Below are positions 44,857 to 53,636 of a DNA stretch of 64,000 nt, piece by piece. This stretch comes from Pseudocalidococcus azoricus BACA0444 (GTDB taxonomy: Bacteria > Cyanobacteriota > Cyanobacteriia > Thermosynechococcales > Thermosynechococcaceae): positions 1-64,000 of the forward strand of contig NZ_JAVMIP010000003.1 of the NCBI RefSeq assembly GCF_031729055.1, read 5' to 3'. The notes under the pieces are model-generated. The model searched no databases, had not been told where the DNA came from, and worked only from the letters and a program-made list of their open reading frames with translations. Position 1 is the stretch's first letter. Each line of letters opens with the position of its first letter. Both the position numbers and the translations under genes were made by a program.

Positions 44857-45096
44857 CTATTTTATTTCTCTAATATTGTCGAGATCATCCTGAAAGTCAT
44901 TAACATCATAGTGAACACAAATTTCCCGATCCGCTAATAGTTTCTGAAATTGCATTCGATGTAATCCAACTAGTTCACTTGCTTTTCCCAAGCTAATTTT
45001 GTTTTGTTGAAACAGCATTAGAACAATTTCCAAAAATAGCTCATTTTCTGAAAAGCCACTTGCTTTAGCAAGGTCTTCTGAAATTACCAAACTCAT
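44857..45096 (-). CDS. UPF0175 antitoxin
   Basis: The 79-residue protein MSLVISEDLAKASGFSENEL, with LFQQNKISLGKASELVGLHR and MQFQKLLADREI, is a UPF0175 helix-turn-helix protein. It is the usual partner of DUF3368 toxins, encoded directly downstream. Its leader and first codons were copied to 42320-42404. Confidence 0.82.
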   Translation of the reverse strand: MSLVISEDLAKASGFSENELFLEIVLMLFQQNKISLGKASELVGLHRMQFQKLLADREICVHYDVNDFQDDLDNIREIK

Positions 45097-45591
45097 GCCC
45101 AGGCCCCTACCTTTGAACCCTTTATCTAAATCCTAGCAATCAAAGTAAGACTGAGGTTTTTAACTGATGATACTATAGTGAACAGTAATGATTCGTGAGA
45201 ATAGCCCAGAATTATCTATCCCTGCAAAGTTTTGGTTTCATCCTAGGCTCAACGAGGGGGGATTCTTTACCAAGGCTTCTGATGATCAGTCATTCTCACA
45301 AATCAAGACGGACTGCTATAGTGTATATGCGGCAAAAAGCCAGATAACTCTCTGCATAGTCTACTTATCATGCAATTTACTTGAAAGTCTTCCAATTTTT
45401 CTAATGATTTAATATTTTGGGGAAAATAATTCATATTGCTTGTTTGTTGTATTGATGTAAATAACTTCCAGCCATTAAGCTCCAAGAACCCTTAGGCAGT
45501 AATCTTCTTGAAATCAAGCATGAACCTTATCAACATTGAGAATTCGGCCCATTAATGTCCGAGTTTTAGCAGAAATGACTATAACCCTTGC
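45097..45591. promoter_or_regulatory. UPF0175 leader and gene-poor stretch before aroC
   Basis: Bases 45097-45161 are the promoter-side copy of the duplicated leader. The rest, to the aroC stop at 45592, holds only short unsupported frames (a 74-codon plus frame at 45188-45412). I see no RNA gene or repeat in it. Confidence 0.5.
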
Positions 45592-46698
45592 TTACTGAGC
45601 CTCAGGAGATTTCAAGGTATGGCATTGGGCTTGATTTCGCAGGAGATGATCGCACAAAACTAAAGCTACCATCGCTTCCACCATTGGGACGGCCCGCGGC
45701 AAAACACAGGGATCATGACGACCTTTAGCGGCTAAAACCGTTGCTTCTCCGGCCTGGTTGACGGTGTTTTGAGGTTTACCGATAGTCGCTGTAGGCTTAA
45801 AGGCAACCCGGATAATGATATTTTCACCGTTAGAAATACCCCCTTGTACTCCTCCAGAGCGATTAGTGACCGTGCGAATTTGCCCTTGATCATCGGTATA
45901 AAACTCGTCATTATGCTCCAGGCCTGTTAACAGAGTTCCAGCAAATCCTGAGCCAATTTCAAACCCTTTGGTTGCGGGCAGAGACATCACAGCCTTGGCT
46001 AAATCCGCCTCTAATTTGTCAAAGACGGGTTCACCCAGGCCCCGCGGCACATGACGGGCCACACATTCGATCACGCCACCCACAGAATTAGCCTGCCGCC
46101 GAATCTGATCAATCAACTCAATCATTTTTTCGGCCGCAACAGCATCGGGACAACGGAGAATATTGCTTTCAATTTGCTCAAGGGTCACAGTGGCCGGATC
46201 AACGTGGGCTTCTAACTCCTTAATCCGGCAAACATAGGCCAAGACCTCTACTCCCGCCACTTGTTTGAGAATTTTCTTGGCAATTGCCCCCGCAGCCACC
46301 CGCCCAATGGTTTCCCGCGCCGAAGACCGGCCACCCCCCTGCCAGTTGCGAATCCCATATTTAGCGTCATAGGTGGCATCGGCATGGGACGGGCGATAGA
46401 CTTCGGCCATCTCGGCATAGTCTTGGGGCCTGGTATCTTTATTTCGTACCAGGATCGTAATCGGGGTTCCCAGGGTTTGCCCTTGAAAAACACCGGAGAG
46501 AATTTCACAGGTATCGGCTTCTTGGCGCGGGGTGGTAATCCGGCTCTGGCCTGGCCGGCGGCGATCTAACTCGAACTGAATATCAGTCACATCTAGGGCT
46601 AGTTTTGGTGGACAGCCATCTATGACAACACCCACGCCTCCCCCGTGTGATTCGCCAAAGGTGGTGATCCGAAATAGATGTCCAAAGGTGTTGCCCAT
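45592..46698 (-). CDS. aroC: chorismate synthase
   Basis: The 368-residue enzyme turns EPSP into chorismate with reduced FMN, the last step of the shikimate pathway. Signatures present are [17 protein letters not shown] at the N-terminus, [51 protein letters not shown] and the C-terminal [18 protein letters not shown]. It is monocistronic and divergent from psbZ. Confidence 0.97.
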   Translation of the reverse strand: MGNTFGHLFRITTFGESHGGGVGVVIDGCPPKLALDVTDIQFELDRRRPGQSRITTPRQEADTCEILSGVFQGQTLGTPITILVRNKDTRPQDYAEMAEVYRPSHADATYDAKYGIRNWQGGGRSSARETIGRVAAGAIAKKILKQVAGVEVLAYVCRIKELEAHVDPATVTLEQIESNILRCPDAVAAEKMIELIDQIRRQANSVGGVIECVARHVPRGLGEPVFDKLEADLAKAVMSLPATKGFEIGSGFAGTLLTGLEHNDEFYTDDQGQIRTVTNRSGGVQGGISNGENIIIRVAFKPTATIGKPQNTVNQAGEATVLAAKGRHDPCVLPRAVPMVEAMVALVLCDHLLRNQAQCHTLKSPEAQ

Positions 46699-46870
46699 GA
46701 TAGATAAAGATGCGTCAGGATAAATGACTGGAATATTGTGCTTTTCTAGCTTCTCAGATTGAGGGATAATGCTTAACAGGTTCTAGCCAATTTGGGTTAG
46801 ATTACCCATCCCCTTGGATACCGCTGGTTTTATTGCTACCGAAGTTTAGGAGATTGACGGAGTTATAATT

Positions 46871-47059
46871 ATGTCTATTTTGTTTCAACTGGCTTTAGCG
46901 GCGTTAGTCATTTTGTCCTTTGTCATGGTGGTGGGTGTGCCGGTAGCCTATGCTTCACCTCAAGATTGGGATCGGTCTAAACAGTTACTCTACATTGGCT
47001 CCGGGGCCTGGATTATCTTAGTGCTTTTGGTCGGTGCCCTTAACTTTTTAGTGGTTTAA
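46871..47059 (+). CDS. psbZ: photosystem II protein PsbZ (Ycf9)
   Basis: The 62-residue protein has two membrane helices (residues 4-25 and 38-60) with the conserved centre [20 protein letters not shown] and end GALNFLVV. PsbZ is a peripheral subunit of photosystem II at the interface with CP43. It precedes ribH by 6 bases, as in other cyanobacteria. Confidence 0.96.
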   Translation: MSILFQLALAALVILSFVMVVGVPVAYASPQDWDRSKQLLYIGSGAWIILVLLVGALNFLVV

Positions 47060-47065
47060 GCGTTC

Positions 47066-47611
47066 ATGGCTGTTTTTGAGGGGACATTCCATCAACTCAG
47101 TGGCTCTCGGTTTGCCATTATTATTGCCCGGTTTAATGATCTAATCAGTGCCAAGTTACTGGAAGGCTGTCAGGATTGTTTACGGCGGCATGGGGTCGAT
47201 CCAGATCCAAATGGGACTCAGGTGGACTACATTTGGGTTCCAGGAAGTTTTGAAGTGCCCCTCGTTGCAGCCCAAACCGCAGCTAGTCGCCGCTATGCCG
47301 CTGTCATTTGTTTGGGAGCCGTGATTCGCGGGCAAACCCCCCACTTTGATTATGTTGCGGCAGAAGTCACCAAAGGGATTGCCACGGCCAGTATGCAAAC
47401 CGGGGTTCCAATTATTTATGGGATTTTGACGGCGGATACGATGCAGCAGGCCTTAGAGCGGGCTGGAATTAAGAGCAATAAAGGCTGGGATTATGCCCTG
47501 AATGCCTTGGAAATGGCCAGCTTAATGAAACAACTCCAACCGGGACTGGCTGGAACGACGGCAAATTTACCCCCCAATCGGGAACACGCGCCCCAATTAC
47601 CCTCTAGCTAG
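47066..47611 (+). CDS. ribH: 6,7-dimethyl-8-ribityllumazine synthase
   Basis: The 181-residue enzyme condenses the pyrimidine and butanone phosphate precursors in riboflavin synthesis. It has [19 protein letters not shown], the substrate segment [11 protein letters not shown], the loop [20 protein letters not shown] and [16 protein letters not shown]. It forms an operon with psbZ (6 bases). The C-terminal 20 residues are a polar extension. Confidence 0.96.
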   Translation: MAVFEGTFHQLSGSRFAIIIARFNDLISAKLLEGCQDCLRRHGVDPDPNGTQVDYIWVPGSFEVPLVAAQTAASRRYAAVICLGAVIRGQTPHFDYVAAEVTKGIATASMQTGVPIIYGILTADTMQQALERAGIKSNKGWDYALNALEMASLMKQLQPGLAGTTANLPPNREHAPQLPSS

Positions 47612-47678
47612 ACCAAGGGATTAACTGCCCGGTGTGAGAGGGTTGTGAGGAGAGATATTCCAATTAAGTGGTGGGAAT

Positions 47679-47924
47679 TTATTGCCGAGGCTTAGCCTTG
47701 TTCACTTTCAGCGTCCGTCCTAACCACATCGCCCCGTCAAATTCGGCAATAGCGGCTTCTTCTTCCGCATCGGCTGCGAGTTCGACAAAGGCAAATCCAC
47801 GCCGCTTTCCAGTTTCCCGATCGACAGGTAGAACAACCCGCTTAACCGTACCGTGCTTGGCAAAGATTTCCCGTAAGTTTTCTTCGGTTGCATCGTATGA
47901 TAAATTGCCTACATAAAGAGTCAT
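47679..47924 (-). CDS. RRM RNA-binding protein (cyanobacterial Rbp)
   Basis: The 81-residue protein is one RRM: RNP2 is LYVGNL at 3-8 and RNP1 is RRGFAFVEL at 41-49. It belongs to the short cyanobacterial Rbp type without a glycine-rich tail; members are often cold-inducible with long leaders. About 200 bases without genes (47925-48125) lie upstream, room for such a leader. Confidence 0.92.
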   Translation of the reverse strand: MTLYVGNLSYDATEENLREIFAKHGTVKRVVLPVDRETGKRRGFAFVELAADAEEEAAIAEFDGAMWLGRTLKVNKAKPRQ

Positions 47925-48125
47925 AGCCTAGACCAGAAGCATCCTTGAAGAAGATCATAGCTTGACCATTTTGATTACCGTGCGTTCCATGCTACAAAAT
48001 CAGCTTCTTGGAACAGAGTTTTAGTTTAGGATCATTCATTCTTAATTTATTCTTAATTATAAAATCTTAGAGACAGTAGCTTGTGCGGGCCGGCGTTCAC
48101 CCCTGCTGAAACGGGCTGGATCACT

Positions 48126-49325
48126 CTAGCTTTCTAATTGTTGCAGTAAATCTCGAGCGATGGCCTGAGACCCCCCAGAGTGACCAACTCGTTCTCGCCC
48201 ATTCACCTGACAGGCCTGGAGATAGGTGGGGTTATTCCAGGTTGCTTTGACCCAGGCCCCAACCTGCTGAATTTGCTCATCCCGATCTAAATTCGGAGCT
48301 AGGGTTTGGACGGAGGAGCCAAGAAGTCGGTTTTGAGCCTCAGCAAAGCGATAAGTGAATTGCGGCCCAGGCCCAGGAATTTGTAACACAGGTTTCCCCA
48401 GGCCAACGGCTTGTTCAACGGCTGTCCCCGCCATCCCCCAGACGAGATCACAGGATTGGAGAATATCGGCAAAGGCCTGGTAGTAGCAATGAACCGTGAC
48501 GTTGCTTTTAGAGAGTCGCAGATGGTGGGGATTCTTGAGATCCAACTGTAGATGCCATCCTTCAAGTTGACTGATCTCCTCCAGCATTTGCGGGGTTAGT
48601 ACGGCAACTAGAGCGACTAGAAACTGCGCCGGAGTCATGCTGCCCACACCAAAACATAAACTCAATAGTTGTTTCAAATTATGAGCCGCTTCGGGGACAC
48701 GACTGCCCGGAAAGAGGGCAATCAGGGGTGGACTGTTGGCCTGATCCTTCGGGGTAACAACCAGGCCCTGGGGTTGAATTGCATCCATAATCGGATACCC
48801 CAAGAATTTAGCTTTGGTAATTCCTTTGCCTTGTAATTCCTGAGCGGTAAAGGCATCACGGGTATAAACAGCTTGACAACGCCGAGAACGCAAGCAGGCC
48901 CAGGCCAAGGCGGGAATTTTTAGATGTCCTTCATAATAGCTAGAGGTTGAGACAATAAACCCACAAAAGGGTCGCCCCGTTAACCAGGCCAAGCCCAAGA
49001 CCACAATATCCCCCGTCGCTAAAATCAAGTCGCAAGTAGGTGCAATTTTTAACGTGGCCTGGAGTTGTTGCCAAGTCAGGAGGATTAAACCTGAAAAAAC
49101 ATCTCGCAGGAAAAAGAGCGGATTCATATAAAAAATTCCGCCCGATGGCATGGTTTGGGTTGGGCCAATGATCGGAATTTGCCGATTTTTATAGGCTGTT
49201 CCAGCTCCGGCGATGGGCATGGCTAACACGTCAATTTCGGAAGCCACTTTCTGGAGCGCATCAATAATCAAGCCGGTGTTCAAGTCTTCACCGTGACCAT
49301 TACTCAAGCACAACAAACGGATCAT
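48126..49325 (-). CDS. lipid-A-disaccharide-synthase-like glycosyltransferase
   Basis: The 399-residue protein begins MIRLLCLSNGHGEDLNTGLI and has FLGYPIMDAIQP and DLVWGMAGTAVEQAVGLGKP, features of a GT-B fold. It corresponds to the cyanobacterial family annotated as lipid-A-disaccharide synthase-related (TIGR03492). True lipid A is doubtful in cyanobacteria, so the acceptor is unknown. It is transcribed alone. Confidence 0.85.
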   Translation of the reverse strand: MIRLLCLSNGHGEDLNTGLIIDALQKVASEIDVLAMPIAGAGTAYKNRQIPIIGPTQTMPSGGIFYMNPLFFLRDVFSGLILLTWQQLQATLKIAPTCDLILATGDIVVLGLAWLTGRPFCGFIVSTSSYYEGHLKIPALAWACLRSRRCQAVYTRDAFTAQELQGKGITKAKFLGYPIMDAIQPQGLVVTPKDQANSPPLIALFPGSRVPEAAHNLKQLLSLCFGVGSMTPAQFLVALVAVLTPQMLEEISQLEGWHLQLDLKNPHHLRLSKSNVTVHCYYQAFADILQSCDLVWGMAGTAVEQAVGLGKPVLQIPGPGPQFTYRFAEAQNRLLGSSVQTLAPNLDRDEQIQQVGAWVKATWNNPTYLQACQVNGRERVGHSGGSQAIARDLLQQLES

Positions 49326-49504
49326 GGAGAGAGACTATCCTGAAGAACATCAGATCCATAGGGACTTGGCCAATAAAAAAGGGCAGAGCCATAACCCCAC
49401 CCCGTTAAGTTTTAGATTTAATCTGATAATTGTCAGATCACTGTTTGCTCAAGATATTAGCGATGACTGAGTTTGAAATGCCCCAAGCCAGCGACAGAAA
49501 TTAC

Positions 49505-49636
49505 CTAGAGGGGATGAAACAGTAAATCGGGGAAAAAGCGATTAAATTCAATTAACAAACCAGCGGTAAAGGCCATCCAAACCGCAGCCAAAACTGGAGC
49601 CGTGGAAAGATAGGTAAGCAAATATTTCACTTGCAT
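49505..49636 (-). CDS. psaJ: photosystem I subunit IX (PsaJ)
   Basis: This is a short 43-residue frame. It reads [20 protein letters not shown], then [20 protein letters not shown] and HPL. One membrane helix and the [14 protein letters not shown] end are diagnostic for PsaJ, which binds beside PsaF in photosystem I. It follows psaF by 35 bases on the same strand, the usual psaFJ operon. Confidence 0.96.
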   Translation of the reverse strand: MQVKYLLTYLSTAPVLAAVWMAFTAGLLIEFNRFFPDLLFHPL

Positions 49637-49671
49637 GGGTGTTTGTCCTTATAGTCGGAATACGTGAGAGA

Positions 49672-50166
49672 TTAACGCGGAGAAACCGTAATGTCGCTGT
49701 CAGCTGCAGTTAGTTCCCCAGATAAGAGTTCTTTGACGGACAAGAGGGGCCAGAGAACGCCGGGTAACATACATTTGATTGCTAAAGGGACATCAATGAC
49801 GATTTCTTTTTGAGTTGCTTCTCCACTCTTCCGGGCGGCGATCAGATAAGCTCGTCCAACCCAGCCAATCCAACCGGCAATATACAAGAACAGAGCACTG
49901 GGAATTAAAAAGTCACCCGCCCGATCTAACCGACCATCAACGATTAAATGGGGTAAGCCGTCTTCGCCACAGAGGGCCTGGCTATAGCGTTCAAAACGTT
50001 GCTGCCCAGAGGTGGGATCAGCGGTGGTGTTGCGAGCAGTCGCGGCCCGCTTTTGGAAGGCCGGTGAATCTTTGCACGGCACTAAACCAGCGACATCAGC
50101 AGACGCAATCGGAGTAAAGCCAATCCAGAGGCAAAGAACCAGCACAAGGGCAAACAATCGGTGCAT
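49672..50166 (-). CDS. psaF: photosystem I subunit III (PsaF)
   Basis: The 164-residue precursor has a signal peptide ending in IASA before [20 protein letters not shown]; PsaF is exported so that its N-terminal part faces the lumen near the electron donor. Two cysteines (VPCKD, ALCGE) and the hydrophobic segment [20 protein letters not shown] are standard. It starts about 150 bases from the divergent tsaD gene. Confidence 0.97.
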   Translation of the reverse strand: MHRLFALVLVLCLWIGFTPIASADVAGLVPCKDSPAFQKRAATARNTTADPTSGQQRFERYSQALCGEDGLPHLIVDGRLDRAGDFLIPSALFLYIAGWIGWVGRAYLIAARKSGEATQKEIVIDVPLAIKCMLPGVLWPLLSVKELLSGELTAADSDITVSPR

Positions 50167-50317
50167 GAAATTGTTTTCCTCAATTCAATACAGAACATGG
50201 GGTGCATCAAAGTAACGGTTAGACTTGACAAAGGGAACGGCTATATCAGTTTCAGCCTGTGATTCTCTGCCAATGAGTTTACTCTGAGGCAATAACTGTT
50301 TAGAACCTTAGCAGCTA

Positions 50318-51373
50318 ATGGCGATTATTTTAGGAATTGAAACGAGTTGTGATGAAACTGCGGCGGCTGTCGTAAACAATCGTTACATTCTCAGCAATGT
50401 CGTGGCCTCCCAAGTTCTCGCCCACCAACCCTATGGGGGAGTTGTACCAGAGGTGGCGTCGCGCTGTCATTTAGAAACCATCAACCTAGTCATTGAAGAA
50501 GCCCTCAATAAGGCCGGACTGACTTGGGCAGAACTCGATGGGATTGGGGTTACTTGCGCCCCTGGCCTGGTGGGTTCTTTGCTGATTGGGGTGATGGCGG
50601 CCAAAACTTTAGCCCTTGTCCATCACAAACCCTTGATTGGGGTGCATCATCTTGAGGGTCATATTTACGCGTCTTATTTGGCGAACCCAGGCCTGGAGCC
50701 ACCCTTTTTATGTCTTTTGGTTTCTGGCGGTCATACTAGCTTGATCCATGTCCAGGCCTGTGGGAAGTATGAAATCTTGGGACAGACGCGGGATGATGCG
50801 GCGGGGGAAGCCTTTGATAAGGTGGCCCGCCTTTTACAGTTGGGTTATCCGGGTGGGCCTGCCATGGATCGGGCTGCCAAGGAGGGAAATCCCCATGCTT
50901 TTGTCCTTCCCGAAGGGAATGTATCCACCCCAGAGGGCAAAATTCATCCCTATGACACCAGCTTTAGTGGTCTCAAAACTGCCATGGCTCGCTTAATAAC
51001 CAAACTTCAGGCAGACAAAGGTTCATTACCAACGGCTGACTTGGCGGCCAGTTTTCAAGCAACTGTGGCCCGAGCTTTAACCAAACGGGTGATCAAGGCT
51101 GCGTTGGATCGGGGCCTGGGGCATATCGTAATTGGGGGGGGAGTGGCAGCTAACTCAGAACTGCGGCGGCAATTGATGGCGGCAACCACGGCCCATGGCC
51201 TGGACGTTACTTTTCCCCCTTTAGCCCTCTGTACAGATAATGCAGCGATGATTGCAGCCGCAGGGGCCGAACACTACCAAAACAATCAAGTCTCTGGGGT
51301 AAACTTGGCCACTCACTCTCGCCTAGCCTTAACCCAAGTCAATTCTCTCTACTCAGCGAGCCGATCTGGTTAA
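50318..51373 (+). CDS. tsaD: tRNA threonylcarbamoyladenosine synthase subunit TsaD
   Basis: The 351-residue protein of the ASKHA fold makes t6A37 on ANN-decoding tRNAs with TsaB/TsaE. It shows [14 protein letters not shown] at the N-terminus, the metal site [37 protein letters not shown] and [14 protein letters not shown]. It ends 48 bases before tRNA-Val. Confidence 0.97.
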   Translation: MAIILGIETSCDETAAAVVNNRYILSNVVASQVLAHQPYGGVVPEVASRCHLETINLVIEEALNKAGLTWAELDGIGVTCAPGLVGSLLIGVMAAKTLALVHHKPLIGVHHLEGHIYASYLANPGLEPPFLCLLVSGGHTSLIHVQACGKYEILGQTRDDAAGEAFDKVARLLQLGYPGGPAMDRAAKEGNPHAFVLPEGNVSTPEGKIHPYDTSFSGLKTAMARLITKLQADKGSLPTADLAASFQATVARALTKRVIKAALDRGLGHIVIGGGVAANSELRRQLMAATTAHGLDVTFPPLALCTDNAAMIAAAGAEHYQNNQVSGVNLATHSRLALTQVNSLYSASRSG

Positions 51374-51420
51374 GATTTGTTTGTCGTTGGGCCTAATCTC
51401 GAGATAAACTTAAAAACGGT

Positions 51421-51494
51421 GGACGCATAGCTCAGTTGGTTAGAGCACCACGTTGACATCGTGGGGGTCACTGGTTCGAGTCCAGTTGTGTCCA
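51421..51494 (+). tRNA. tRNA-Val (anticodon GAC), integration target
   Basis: It has acceptor GGACGCA/TGTGTCC with discriminator A, D arm GCTC-AGTTGGTTA-GAGC, anticodon arm CCACG-TTGACAT-CGTGG and T arm ACTGG-TTCGAGT-CCAGT. Its 3' part from 51453 on is repeated exactly at 62134. The gene remains complete because the inserted element restored its 3' end. Confidence 0.96.
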
Positions 51495-51497
51495 TAA
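51453..51497 (+). repeat. attachment site attL (45-bp direct repeat)
   Basis: Forty-five bases, from the anticodon loop of tRNA-Val to three bases past its end, recur without mismatch at 62134-62178. The match starts at TTGACATCG and ends at TGTCCATAA. They bound the integrated island. Confidence 0.95.
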
Positions 51498-51523
51498 GGG
51501 TTTCAGGGTTTGGTGGTTAGTGC

Positions 51524-51545
51524 CTTGCACGTAACTTGCACGTAA
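51524..51545 (+). repeat. tandem 11-base integrase-arm-like repeats, attL side
   Basis: CTTGCACGTAA occurs twice back to back, 27 bases inside attL. Related copies TCTGCACGTAA and TTTGCACGCAA lie at 61984-62005 on the attR side. The positions fit arm-type sites of the island integrase. Confidence 0.65.
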
Positions 51546-51761
51546 TCCATATCTAAAAATAGCTAATGGGGTTAAAGATACCACCGGGATTTATTGCCCT
51601 GTCTTAGGTGTTTCATCTGCCAGCCCCAGAACTGGTATGGACAGTAAGATGTCAGCTTGTTATTTAGTTGTGGTTAAGCCTTTTTCAAGTCATGTCATGA
51701 TTACCAATAAAGAAATTGAAATAATTTCAACTCACCCAGGCCCGACAGCTTGGGTATTTTT

Positions 51762-52076
51762 TTAGGCACGGTCAAACCATAGGACTTTAATCACCCCACT
51801 ACCGACCAACGTCACCAGGCCCACAATGAAGGCCCATAGCCGCCCATCGGTAGAGCGTTGCTGAGTGCGTAACTCGGTGATGTTGTCATTGATGGCTTTT
51901 ATCTGTATCTGCACAGCCTCAAATTTCATATCTACCTTGTCATTGAGAGCCTTAAATTGCTCATCATTCTTAGCCTGGTTAACTCGCACTTCCAGGGTTA
52001 AGGCTTGCATATCATTCCGCATGGCTTGGATAGCTCCCAAGATGGCTTGGGTATCCGATGCTGTTAACTCACTCAT
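51762..52076 (-). CDS. coiled-coil protein with one membrane segment (island gene)
   Basis: The 104-residue protein MSELTASDTQAILGAIQAMR forms a long coiled coil (about 10-75). It then has ITELRTQQRSTDGRLWAFIV and a hydrophobic end (LVTLVGSGVIKVLWF). It is homologous to 1660-1947, with the same STDGRLW junction, and like that gene lies next to a tRNA attachment site. Its conservation in both loci suggests a core island function, otherwise unknown. Confidence 0.72.
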   Translation of the reverse strand: MSELTASDTQAILGAIQAMRNDMQALTLEVRVNQAKNDEQFKALNDKVDMKFEAVQIQIKAINDNITELRTQQRSTDGRLWAFIVGLVTLVGSGVIKVLWFDRA

Positions 52077-52119
52077 TAGCTTTCTCCCTTGGTTAGCGGT
52101 GAATCCTTGAAAGTTTCAT

Positions 52120-52185
52120 GGATAGGGATATTACTACTATCCGGGGTTAAATCCTTCAGGCTAAGTATGAAACTTTCATACTTAG
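52120..52185. promoter_or_regulatory. two inverted repeats between the first two island genes
   Basis: GGATAG at 52120-52125 pairs with CTATCC at 52137-52142. A longer palindrome has 12-base perfect arms, CTAAGTATGAAA (52161-52172) and its complement at 52174-52185, around one base. It overlaps the stop of the DNA-binding-protein gene. There is no T-run, so it is an operator or recombination-type site rather than a plain terminator. Confidence 0.45.
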
Positions 52186-52520
52186 GCATTATTCTCTCCC
52201 TTGGGTTTACGCCCGCGCCGTTTAGGAGCTGCTACAGCTGCGGCTACATCCCCAGGCCTGGTATCTGCAACATCTACAGCTGCGGGTTCATTGCCCATCA
52301 GTTCACGCTGTGCAGCTTCAGTGATGACTCTACGAAGCCAGATAGAGCGATTTTTAAGCCGCCTTACTTCTGTATCAATCGGCAATGGCAAGGCCACGGC
52401 CACAGGTTCGCCTAGCTTCACATTGGAAGGAACATCTGGGGCCGGGGGGAATTGCTTGGCTAAAAATTCTGGGGTCTGTATTGGATTTGGGTTACCACCT
52501 ATGCTCCCTTTTCTTTTCAT
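52182..52520 (-). CDS. putative DNA-binding protein with basic tail (island gene)
   Basis: The 112-residue protein has GNPNPIQTPEFLAKQF, a central VALPLPIDTEVRRLKNRSIW then LRRVITEAAQRELMGN, and a basic end PKRRGRKPKGENN. A beta strand plus two helices is consistent with a ribbon-helix-helix repressor. It is homologous to 1947-2315. It is transcribed away from a region with repeated TATAACGGG, probably its operator. Confidence 0.68.
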   Translation of the reverse strand: MKRKGSIGGNPNPIQTPEFLAKQFPPAPDVPSNVKLGEPVAVALPLPIDTEVRRLKNRSIWLRRVITEAAQRELMGNEPAAVDVADTRPGDVAAAVAAPKRRGRKPKGENNA

Positions 52521-52550
52521 GACTACATCTCAAGACATAGCCCAAATTAT

Positions 52551-52668
52551 AGCGGGTTATACCTGGATATAACGGGAAAGATTAGCTTGACTTATGAAGT
52601 ATCCAGTTATAACGGGATAATTGTTATCATTTATCTATTGATGTTCCCGTTATAACGGGTTATATTAG
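52551..52668. promoter_or_regulatory. divergent island promoter with TATAACGGG operators
   Basis: TATAACGGG occurs at about 52568-52576, 52608-52616 and 52651-52659, the last within the perfect 14-base palindrome CCCGTTATAACGGG (52646-52659). A variant GCGGGTTATACC lies at 52552. The segment separates the DNA-binding-protein gene from the SWIM gene. The equivalent region at 2316-2451 has GTTAAC-centred repeats instead. Confidence 0.7.
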
Positions 52669-52734
52669 AAATTGTAGAGGGAAGGGCAACCACCAAGTTA
52701 ACTCCTTCCCACACTCTCTAGGAGCATCCCTATT

Positions 52735-53157
52735 ATGACCACCAAATCTGCTACCAACCTCATCTACACCGCCGCCAATGCTGCCCGCATCTTGGGCAAA
52801 CGGTTTTCTGGGTTGAACATCCAAGTCTGGTTTAACTGCGTTTACGTCCACGCTAAAGGGCAATTCTCCCGCTTCATTTCTAAAGCATCCTTTAAGCAAA
52901 TGTTTGTAGATTTCCGCAAAGCTGGGGCCAAAGCCTTAACCGTCACCGCTAACTTATTCGTTCCTAACACTTTCAAAGTTCGCAATGAAACTAAAGACAC
53001 TGCCTACGATGTCTTGATTATTGAAAAGCACATCACCTGTGGCTGTGAAGATTACAACCATCAATTTGAAGCAATGGGGAAAGGGGTTTGTAAGCATGGC
53101 TACGCTGTCCTAAACCATCTCGGTTATAACTCCTTAGCGGCTTACATCAATGGCTAA
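52735..53157 (+). CDS. SWIM zinc-finger protein (island gene)
   Basis: The 140-residue protein ends with a SWIM-type finger CGCEDYNHQFEAMGKGVCKH (CxC...CxH). SWIM domains bind DNA or proteins and accompany replication and recombination enzymes. The N-terminal part (AANAARILGKRFSGLNIQVW) is otherwise unknown. It is the first gene of the rightward operon and overlaps the next start by 8 bases. Confidence 0.8.
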   Translation: MTTKSATNLIYTAANAARILGKRFSGLNIQVWFNCVYVHAKGQFSRFISKASFKQMFVDFRKAGAKALTVTANLFVPNTFKVRNETKDTAYDVLIIEKHITCGCEDYNHQFEAMGKGVCKHGYAVLNHLGYNSLAAYING

Positions 53158-53329
53158 GAGGAGCCGAAAGGGGGAGAAAGCCCCCGCCTACACCCAAGAG
53201 GCTGTGAGCAAACTTCTAGGACTTTACTACTTAACTCATCGCATCCAAATCCAAGAGTTTAATCATGTTGTCTTAGTCGTTATTCCTGGTATTTATTCCC
53301 GCTTTTTGAGCAAGTCTAAATTCCGTTAA
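53150..53329 (+). CDS. small basic protein (island gene)
   Basis: A 59-residue frame starts inside the end of the SWIM gene: MAKRSRKGEKAPAYTQEAVS to SRFLSKSKFR. It is basic with a hydrophobic centre (HVVLVVIPGIY). Coupled start and operon position support it; there is no known homology. Confidence 0.5.
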   Translation: MAKRSRKGEKAPAYTQEAVSKLLGLYYLTHRIQIQEFNHVVLVVIPGIYSRFLSKSKFR

Positions 53330-53385
53330 AGCCTCTCTTGGTAAGCTATACAGCCTTGAGCAACTAACAGTAAAATATAGAAAGA

Positions 53386-53568
53386 ATGGTGACACAAATG
53401 ACTTACGAACAATACATCAACCGGCTTCGTGAACAGCAAGATGAAGAACGCGCCGCCGCTGAATTAGACCGTGAACAGTTCATGTTTGATGATGCCCATG
53501 AATCTGAGTACTGGGACTGTCTTGAATGTGCCGCCCCGCCTGAAGTTTTAGAAGACACACCGCAATAG
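53386..53568 (+). CDS. small acidic protein (island gene)
   Basis: The 60-residue protein MVTQMTYEQYINRLREQQDE, then ERAAAELDREQFMFDDAHES, is acidic and helical. It contains CLECAAPP near the end. It lies in line with the rightward operon. Function unknown. Confidence 0.55.
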   Translation: MVTQMTYEQYINRLREQQDEERAAAELDREQFMFDDAHESEYWDCLECAAPPEVLEDTPQ

Positions 53569-53636
53569 ATTCATCCAGGCCTGGGGGAGCCTTAATCCCC
53601 CGCTAGATTGCCCCCGTAACCAATGGAGAAAACGAC

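Noticed and set aside
45188..45412. 74-codon plus-strand ORF before aroC
   Set aside because: The composition is not protein-like and it has no neighbours in an operon. Not called.
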